Part shown: positions 55,976 to 64,000 of the stretch, in pieces
Layout of the letters: each line of letters starts with the position of its first letter
How positions within the stretch are numbered: the stretch's first letter is position 1
From: Datura wrightii
Lineage: Eukaryota > Streptophyta > Magnoliopsida > Solanales > Solanaceae
Assembly (NCBI GenBank): GCA_035772735.1
Contig: JASDFA010000001.1
Span: 87,073,501 to 87,137,500 of the forward strand
Length of the DNA stretch: 64,000 nt
Reading direction: 5' to 3'
Program-made: the position numbers and the translations under genes
Notes under the pieces: generated by a model
What the model saw: only the letters and a program-made list of their open reading frames with translations
What the model was told of the DNA's origin: nothing
Database searches by the model: none

Positions 55976-56901
55976 AATATTTCATCGAACAACATTTTCC
56001 TCTCTATCATTATTTTGTGCTTGCACCAATCCAATACCAGCATTGAATGCTTCAAATTCGTCTTCCATTATAACTTCATCCTTAATGTAGATTCGCAGCC
56101 AAAAAGACGCTCAATGCTAGGCAACCTCTAAACAGAAAATAAAACTTTATGAATAGATAATAAAGTGTTAGTGCATGAGAATATACATATGAAGCAAATA
56201 AAAATAATAATAAAATATTTAATAAAATAGATTAGTCACCATTTTCTTAAGTAGGAGTTCTGAACTAGAAGAGATGGCTTAAGTCGTAGAAGGAGGGAAT
56301 GAGAATGACTTATTAGGTAATAGGCTCTAATGCTCAAGACTTAACAAAAGAAAGGCAAATTGATTTGGAGTAGAATGTGCGATTTGGAGAAAAACTGACT
56401 TATGTCAAACATAAAAACTTAGTTTTGACTTGATCCTTATCCTTTTCAAACTTTAGCATACTCCAAAAAATTTGCCTCGGTCTTGAGCACACTTTTAATG
56501 ATAGTGTGCTCATCTTGCGTACCAAAATTTACCCCAATTTCATGCTCCTTCTTTGGGAATATTAAAATTTTATAAAAATAAGACCGAGCCTTCTATGGGC
56601 TGCCTATGTATCCTGTGTTCGACAGGAAATCAGGTCAAACATAGTTCAAATTACATGCAAATGGGAATATTAAAATTATTCTAATATGACCGAGTTCCTA
56701 TGTGGACTACCTACATATCTGCCAAAGAAATTAGGTCAATCGTAGTTCGCCTTAAATAAAAAGAAATTCAAGAACATACAAAAGATTGATCATTAGCCAA
56801 CATAAGTACATAATTGTTTTCAAAAGGATACAACTCAACAACTGACTATCTCCGTCCATACATCCTAAATGTCAGTTTTCTGATGAGGTCCCACCATATG
56901 C
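55976..56901 (-). other. Spacer between the two gag modules
   Basis: No coding domain. It holds two copies of the paired CTACGT/ACGTAG motif (56580-56653 and 56688-56745) in close succession. Confidence 0.6.
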
Positions 56902-58206
56902 CTAATGACCTTTCTTAACGAAATCATTCTTGGTGCTTTGTCCATCTATATCATAAGTTCTTCTAGCAGATATGGATAAGGATAAATTTGGTGCAACAAA
57001 TCTTGATCCAGCAGTCGCTTCGCCATGAGAAGGAACCTGATTAGGAAATTGTGGACAAACTGCTTGATTATGACTTGGCATTGGCATGATGGTTGTAGGT
57101 TGATACCAAATAAGATGAGGGCGAGCCATTGGTCTCTGAATTATTCTACCAATATTCAATAGCTTTTGGATATCTTCTTTCAAATAAAGGCATTCTTCGG
57201 TAGTGTGACCTAACATGCCTGAATGAAAGGCACACTGCTTGGACGAGTTAAAAGAATGAGAAGGAATTTTGCTAGGTTTTGGTTGCAAGATTTCAGATGA
57301 CCTCAACCGTTCAAATATGATTGAAATTGGTTCACACAAAGGGGTGAAAGTTTGATATTTTCCTGTTTTAAGCATTGTTGGAGGAGCGTTCGGTCTTTCA
57401 GTGAAAATTGTTTTCCTTTTGTCCTCGAAATGTGCCTCATCCAAAAGATAATTTACTTTATCATACTCCAAAGTTGACTCTATTGCTTTTCTTCAAGATT
57501 CTTTTTCTTTTTGACTTTCAGGAGACTCTATAGATTTTCCCTTCAATAGATCACACCCACTAGAGGTGCTATTAGCAGATCCATATTGCTTGATAAAATC
57601 TTTGAGTAGATCATCCCACGAAAACCACTTACCTGCGTCTTGTTTTGCATACCACATCAAGGCTATTCCAGTAAGCATTCTAACAAAAAGCCTCATCTTA
57701 AGTTTATTTCCTTGCTCCATTCCCACCAACAAATCAAGATATGCCTTCAAGTTAATTCGAGGATTACCCATCCCATCGTACATTGAAAAATCAATAAGAT
57801 TGAGAAGGTTCTCATTTTCATTTTCCATCTCAACTAAATTTGCCTCAGGTTGTAAAGCATGCTCATTTGTGAAGAAAATCTGATTGGTTTCGACGTTGAA
57901 ATGTCTTCCACCATTTTTTCTGCCTTTGCATGCCTCCCTCAAATTGTTGAATGCCACTTTTAATGAAAGTGAATGCATATTTGGGAAATGATGAGTACTA
58001 CTTTCAAGGTTGGGATATGCAGTTTTTCTAATGAGCATGTGTCCCCCTAAGTCTTCATTGAATGACTTTTTAAGGTCCGCTATCATTTTCTTGATGCCAT
58101 CAATTTCTTGTTCCATCTGTGACACTTTTGCCTCAAGCTTAGCAATCTTGTACTCATATGACTCTGCTTCTTTGCGGTAAAACTCATTCTCAACTAAATC
58201 AATCAT
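56902..58206 (-). pseudogene. Ogre-type gag, module A
   Basis: About 435 codons in one frame with a single stop at 57490-57492. The N-terminus is a coiled coil (YEYKIAKLEAKVSQMEQEID). Then come FSMYDGMGNPRINLKAYLDL, RMLTGIALMWYAKQDAGKWF, DDLLKDFIKQYGS, and after the stop DKVNYLLDEAHFEDKRKT, ISIIFERLRSSEILQPKPSK and CAFHSGMLGHTTEECLYLK (knuckle-like). It is better preserved than module B. The segment matching B's EEELISTFIQIQDLYYD is not evident, so the capsid may be incomplete. No protease follows either module. Confidence 0.8.
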
Positions 58207-60565
58207 TGTGATTTGGTCAGCTATGTTGTCCTCAAATTTGTGCAGCTTTTGATGCTCAACTTAAGTCAGACTTTGGAGGAAAAATGAAATACTTTGTAAG
58301 TGCAGAGTAGGTATAATTAGCTTGAAACAGGAATGTGTAAAAGATTAAAGGTAGAGTATTTAGAAATGTGAGCCTAAGAAAAAACCAATAGATTGAGTCT
58401 TAGAACGGATTCGCTTTATAAAGGGTGGAAGATAAATTCAGTGTTGAATACATTTTGGTGCTTGTTTGGATATATGATAGACAAGCTTAAGACTAAGATT
58501 ATGGATACGAAATTGTGGCTAATCGAGCATATGAGAGTTGAACTTGCTAAGGATTGCGAATAATTTTGAATTCCCTTTAGCATTGGCGGGTTATGAAATT
58601 CTCGAGAACAGAAATAATATTAACGAATTGAAGACTTATGAGATTTTCCTTATCTTGCATGCCAAAACTCGAAATTGGTGGGTGTGTGAAGATAAATCTC
58701 TACAACGCATAATAGGAACGACGCAAACATTTAAAATAAGTGAGTGAAAACTCTGAAGAAGTATTTCACCTGACAAGTCATTCTTTAACAACTTGATAGT
58801 GAAAATTGAATGGAAACTGCTATTTGATAGATTGCACAAATAAATTGACATCCACCAATTTGAGAAACGACAAATGACATGAAGGTCAGTGATAAATTGA
58901 AAGAATTTGAGAGTATAAATAAAAGCTCAATATCGTAGATTATTCTATGAGATGTGAAACTAGCGGGCCGAATGTTTTGTCACTGGATACGAAATATTTG
59001 ACTCATAAAAGAGGGACTTGGAAGACCTCGAGAAGATATCGAAACTCTGACACATGGTCAATCTACGAATTTTAACGGGAAATCTAAATCCAAAGGGCTA
59101 AGTCTAGTAGATATGCAGGCAAAATATTTCACATTATTATAGAGATTATGCCTATGATAAGAGAGTGAGAAGGTATTCTTAAAGCTAGTCGCAGATGGAT
59201 ATTGAAAATCTACGACAATAATGAATCAAAACTCATCAAGAATTCACGGTCAAAATGTGAACCTTACAAAAGATTATAAAAGGGAGGAATTTAAGGGTCT
59301 AGGATAAATTTAAACCTAAGCGGTGCTCAAAAGTTGCCAAAGTGCATTAAGCGCAAAAAGATTATTATTGTTTCAAGAATTGACAAAATTAAAATAATAA
59401 AACAATAATAATAACAACAACTAAAGAAAAATATGTGATTATGTAAAAGATAAGCAAGTATGACTAGATTTATTATTATGAAAATTACAGAGAATAAAGA
59501 ATAATGTTAGTAAAAATCATGTAAAATAATATAAAGATATATAAGTCACCTAACAAATTATATATAGTTGAGTAAATCACATAGCAACTTATATAAAGTC
59601 AAGTAAATCACATTGCAAGATATATAAACCCAAGTAAATCACACAAAAATTCATATAACATTGTAGAAAAAATAACATGGTAATATCGCCCCCTAACATG
59701 CACGGGACCTCTTTATGCCGGAGGAAGGCCAAGCGTATTTTTGAAAAATAAATGTGTCATTGTATGCCATTCCATTTCTCTTTTAATTAATTAAACAATT
59801 TTATTTTCAAAATGAAGTACAAGGATAGATTAAAGCTATATTACATATCGAATGAAAAGAATATATATATATATATATTATCACAAAAAAGGTTAGTCAT
59901 ATCTTTCCTCTTAAAATTTGATCCATTTAGAGAAAATGGTCCATATTATGACACAAATGTTCTTCAAATAGTGCACATATAATATGGTAAGTGTCATTTA
60001 GGGTCGTGAACCCACTTGGACATAAGGGTGTTTGCTACATTTGTGGAATGACACCAAGGTCAAACCACCTAGGGCTTATGCATGCATGACCTAGATCAAA
60101 GATGGTCACGCTGTATCTTAAGTTTTTTATGTGATTTGTATAGACTCGGACTCAAGATTTTCCTATATGGGAAGGCACGTGGTCATACGGTAGTAAAACT
60201 ATCTGCTCACTCTATATATGCACCGACCCTCTAAATAATATGTTTGAAAGAATTTAGAAGATGTGTAATGCACAACCCGCGTGTACAAGTATGTGAAGTT
60301 TCAAGTTTCCAGAATTTGAGGAAGTATGAACTGAATGATAATTAAGGAAAACAGTAACGCGTAGTGTTTTTCAAACAAATAAGGAACGTAAGTTTGGATT
60401 TGGCTTGCGTCTTTTCAAATAAAATAGTTTATATTATGCAAGCAATAAGGAGAAAATAAGGAACAAATATCATAATAAAAGCATGCAGCAGGAGAAAATA
60501 AATGAGCAAGCATCCCCAAATGTTAATCTTAAACTAAATATGCTAAGGTCAAACCTAATACCTTA
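58207..60565 (-). other. 5' non-coding region of the Ogre-like element
   Basis: 2.4 kb between the primer site and gag A. It is AT-rich, with a TA run at 59859-59879. No conserved frame; the small open frames 58538-58747 and 60483-60680 are not supported. Confidence 0.6.
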
Positions 60566-60568
60566 TGG

Positions 60569-60586
60569 TCCCCAGCGGAGTCGTCA
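60569..60586 (-). other. Ogre-type primer-binding site
   Basis: The plus strand at 60566-60586 reads TGGTCCCCAGCGGAGTCG then TCA. On the minus strand this is TGACGACTCCGCTGGGGA, one base from the TGGCGACTCCGCTGGGGA site typical of Ogre/Tat elements (tRNA-Arg by recollection). It lies three bases from the LTR edge. Confidence 0.85.
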
Positions 60587-60589
60587 TGA

Positions 60590-61223
60590 TGTCGAGCCCT
60601 ATTTTGAACTAGTCCAAATAGTTTATAACATCCGGCTCTTCTACCTGGTTAAAAAAAAAAGGTTCAGAGTCACCACCTAATTTTACGAATTTATTAGGAA
60701 ACCTATGAGTCTTGCAAATGTTTAACTCTCTTAGTTAGCTAAACCAATGAGATTCTAAGTAAGGGTCTTAGTTACTCCAAGGGAAAGGTGTTAGGCACCC
60801 CTCGAATTCTATCCAAAGATAGTCCTTAAATTTAGTCTAAGATGTGCTAGGGGATTTAATTATTACATGCTAAAAAAGGTGTTTAAAAAGTGATAAAGGA
60901 TGGATTTTAAAAAAATTAAGAATAACTTGGAAAAACATAAAACAATACGTGAGGTGTACAAATATATACTTGCTATACTTATGATATATGTTAATAATAT
61001 ATACGGTGTATATATATTGATAAATAGTAGTTTTAAATATTTGAGGAAAATGTAGGAAAATAACTCAAAACTAATTTTTGTTGTGAAAAGATGTATAGGG
61101 TATGTAGAAAGCATGATATACATATAATATACTTCATGATATATGAGATATAAAATTTATGTAATGTGGGAAATGACATATATAAAGTAGTTGTGAAATA
61201 GTGTCGATGTAATATAATAGAGT

Positions 61224-61260
<37 letters not shown>

Positions 61261-62407
61261 AGAGATATATCTAATTGAATATATGAATGACTAAATGACT
61301 TGTAAATATATGCATGTATATGTATAAAATAGTGTGTAGTATATGTGTATGTGGAAATAAATATATATAAGAAAAATTAGTTTATGATATGTATATAACT
61401 AAATGATTATATACGACGTATTATATGCGAAATTAAGTATTTATGAATAGATGTAAGTATCTGAATAGAAAATAATTCAAATATGTATGTATGTAGGGTA
61501 AAATAGTAAGTATATGTATAAAATAAATAAATAAATATGTGTGTGTATATGATGGTATATCAAGAAAATATAATATGATAATATGTAAAGTATATTTGTA
61601 AAATAATATATATGCAAAACACCTCATACTTGAGCTTTTAGAAGAAAAACTTGAATTGGGCAAAAGAAATGGGCTAAAAAACAATCTGCAAACATATTTA
61701 TTTTGAAAAATAATAATTGGGCCAGCAGCCCACCTTAGAAATAGTGACAGATTGTTTTGGGCCCGAATTTTTGCAAACAGGTCAGTAGAAAAGGATTAGG
61801 CCAGCAACCCGTTTAGCAATAATTGACATATTTTTATTATTTTGGCCTAGTGTTGAAACTTAGCTCATTTAAATTTTGAAAAATTATTTGTTGGCTCTTT
61901 TATTACTCATTCGCCTAAACATGACAAGAAGATGATTAAAAGTAAAAAAAAACATGATATCTCATAAAAGATATTTTTCAAAATTTTTGAGAAAGAGCTC
62001 ACTTTTATTGTTTAAAAATTAATTATGTCATTCTACTTGATTAAAAAAAGTACCAAAATGGGAGAGAATGGACTACTTGCTAATAATCCCGTAAAATCGT
62101 ACATAAACACACAAAAAACATATAAAGTTAGCAAATAATATCTACAACAATATATATAAAACAAGTTGCAAGGAAGGAAGCTAAGAATAGTTGTCTCTTT
62201 TCAAGAGGCCAAATTCTAATACTTGAGTCTGAGAGATGCGGGGATCCTAATAGCTGCTTGTCCATGTGTGTCGGGTGAGATTGAGTTTTAAATGAGAACT
62301 CTCAGCTCTGATTGATGCCATGAAAAAAGAAGGAGCAAACGATTAGATACCTTTCAACTCATCAAGAAAATTCATAAAGAAGAGAACTAACTCAACAAAT
62401 AATTTTT
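60590..62407 (-). repeat. Ogre-like right (5') LTR, truncated
   Basis: TGTCGAGCCC start. It matches 31255-31820 plus 47780 to about 49013, including the undisturbed site where the left LTR took the Tekay insertion. A TA run at 61227-61254 is longer than in the left copy. It is cut at 62407 by a Tekay LTR; the rest lies outside the window. Confidence 0.87.
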
Positions 62408-64000
62408 TGTCACAACCCAAAAATACACCCGGATCGTAGACACGAGACAAGGAGCCCCGAGAGACTCCAAGTCAACCCATGGCGTGAGCATATAACTAAT
62501 TCATTCATATAAGGAAGAAAGCTTAACTTAATAATCATGAACTAACTAAAAATCATAACACGAGATATCGGAAACAACAATACATGATCCAAACATAAAT
62601 GGCTGAATACTACACATAGGTCTGAAAGCCTCTAATCATAAAAGACGGGTTGAAGGAACAAGACCCCAACTAATGCCAATATTTTGTAAAACTGAAAGAT
62701 AGACAAAAATCTAAACACGAAGCCCTCGAATCATGAGGACTCAACGCTGAGAGCTGAGAGCGGGACTGAGAGCAAGCTAGGAACGAGGTTGGACCTGTGA
62801 ACCGGATCCTGAAAATATGTGGGTCAGTACTTGGAAGGTATTGAGTATGTAAGGTATGCAAAACAATACTTAAAAACATAAAAAGTATAGGAGTAGGGAT
62901 GGCATGATCATAAGACTGAAATTGTAAGTACATAATAAGGCTCAAGATTTCTAAAATATTCATAAACCTGTCGTAGTCATAACATGTGAGGAAAAAAATT
63001 ATTTCATAAAACATATCCTGATCCAAAAGAACATAATCATACATGCATTAAAACATGAGGAATAATGGGAGATTTCTACAACCGACATACCCCATATGAG
63101 CACACATGGAGCCCGACCTGTAAACCTAGTCGGGAGGTCGTTCATACCTTGCCAGTGATATGAACCATGAAAGGCGTGATATCACTCATGAAGGCCTCGT
63201 AGGGCATAGGGACAGTCATTGATGAGGTCCCAAACATAACCTATGATGGCACGTACTTTTGAGATTCGAGGCGTAACTTAGGATCCAAACCTACTCGGTG
63301 ATAAGTACTACTCCCAAAATATGCAACGTGCTCATAAAATTCATGCATGACATGTATGGATAATTAAATAGTAAGAATCATAACGTGCTTGAAAATTCAT
63401 AATACTAGCCATGGGATTGGGACCGTGAGTCGGCCAAAATCATAGTTCATAAATTATAAGCAACATGTGGGCAATGCCCATAATTTCAATCTTGCTTGAA
63501 ATGCTTAAATTATAGCAAACATGATCATAATAACATGAGTAGTTGAAAACTTGAAAACATGCTTAAAATTCAAGAAAATTCGTATCATGCTTGCGGAATC
63601 ATCATGACCATGAAATTTACTAAAAAAATTCTTCATAATTGAGCGTCTACACTTTTAGAGATTAAATCATGAAATATTGAATAGACAAGTAAACAAGCCC
63701 AAATTATTCGAAATTCATAAATTAGTCATAGTACAACAAGCTCATTTCAAATTTTAAGGAATCATGCAATTTGAGTAAGACCCATAAGTTTTGGTACTTC
63801 AAACCTAGAATTTTAGAGAAATTGGGCATGGATAGGGACTAAACTACCCATTCTAAACACCACATACCTGAAATTTCATGATTTCTAACTCCCTTGAAAA
63901 GCCCTAGGTGGAAGCTTGAAGAATTAAAGAAGAACCTTGAAATTCCTACTCTTTTCTCTAGTTCCTGCTAATGCCTAAATGAGACTTAGCATGAATTTTT
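62408..64000 (-). repeat. Tekay-type LTR, minus orientation, partial
   Basis: It begins TGTCACAACCC, the complement of a Tekay LTR end, and follows the complement of 13686-15879 in broad order ('ccaagtcaacccatggcgtg', 'ttgccagtgatatgaacc', 'gggcatggatagggacta'). It runs off the right edge. The frame at 62670-63044 is not supported as a gene. Confidence 0.75.

Larger units (their letters stand above)
31255..62407 (-). mobile_element. Ogre/Tat-like element, pol-less, with two gag modules
   Basis: This minus-strand element has long LTRs: left 31255-51949 minus the nested insertion, about 4.7 kb; right 60590-62407, cut by another insertion. The primer site at 60569-60586 is Ogre type, and a purine-rich tract follows the left LTR. 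The 8.6 kb interior holds two gag modules (54604-55975 and 56902-58206), a 3' region with tandem repeats (52885-53870), and no recognisable protease, RT, RNase H or integrase. It is a large non-autonomous derivative. The left edge meets the LINE; the right edge is hidden. Confidence 0.82.

Noticed and set aside
62670..63044. 124-codon minus frame
   Set aside because: It lies within a Tekay-type LTR and shows no domain; the relatives at 1-1300 and 13686-15879 do not keep it.

Overview
This window reads as gene-free plant nuclear DNA, probably pericentromeric or otherwise heterochromatic. I see no intact host gene, tRNA, rRNA or CRISPR array. Almost every stretch belongs to a retrotransposon: Ty3/Gypsy elements of the Athila, Tekay/Del (chromodomain) and Ogre/Tat types, plus one LINE. 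Primer-binding sites match plant tRNA-Asp (Athila), initiator tRNA-Met (Tekay) and the Ogre/Tat-type site. The style of the elements suggests an asterid, most likely a nightshade, but that is inference and no host gene confirms it.

Layout. 1-1300: minus-strand Tekay LTR fragment. 1301-9670: a gag-less minus-strand Athila relic (IN start, RNase H, RT, protease tail, PBS, LTR), split by a plus-strand gag-protease-only Athila-like element (1911-6445, target-site duplication AGCAC). 9686-15879: plus-strand 5'-truncated Tekay with decayed pol and a 2.2 kb 3' LTR. 15880-16676: plus-strand fragment of a 'putative plant transposon protein' ORF. 16677 to about 26645: minus-strand Athila-LTR element carrying gag, protease and a decayed 'plant transposon protein' ORF but no RT or integrase. 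About 26646-31254: minus-strand LINE. 31255-62407: a very large minus-strand Ogre-like element with LTRs of about 4.7 kb, two gag modules, no pol and a tandem-repeat-rich 3' region. Its left LTR holds a complete plus-strand Tekay (31821-47774, TSD TATAA). The 5' LTR of that Tekay holds a compact minus-strand Athila-LTR element (33560-39491, TSD CCAGT). 62408-64000: another minus-strand Tekay LTR that cuts the right Ogre LTR.

How the parts relate. Only the Tekay at 31821-47774 still has both LTRs and all gag-pol domains, and it is broken by stops, frameshifts and two integrase active-site substitutions. The other elements with terminal repeats lack pol, so they would have needed proteins supplied in trans. 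The best-preserved coding sequence is the 349-codon ORF of unknown function at 36948-37997, inside one of the least diverged element copies (LTRs with about 30 differences in 1436 bp by eye).

The most interesting signals are non-coding. A stem-loop-like motif follows gag/protease ORFs in three Athila-type elements. A paired CTACGT/ACGTAG motif is repeated five times in the Ogre-like element. A CpG-rich dyad sits 34 bp upstream of the TATA box in the LTRs of two distinct Athila-type elements, and a similar module occurs in a Tekay LTR.
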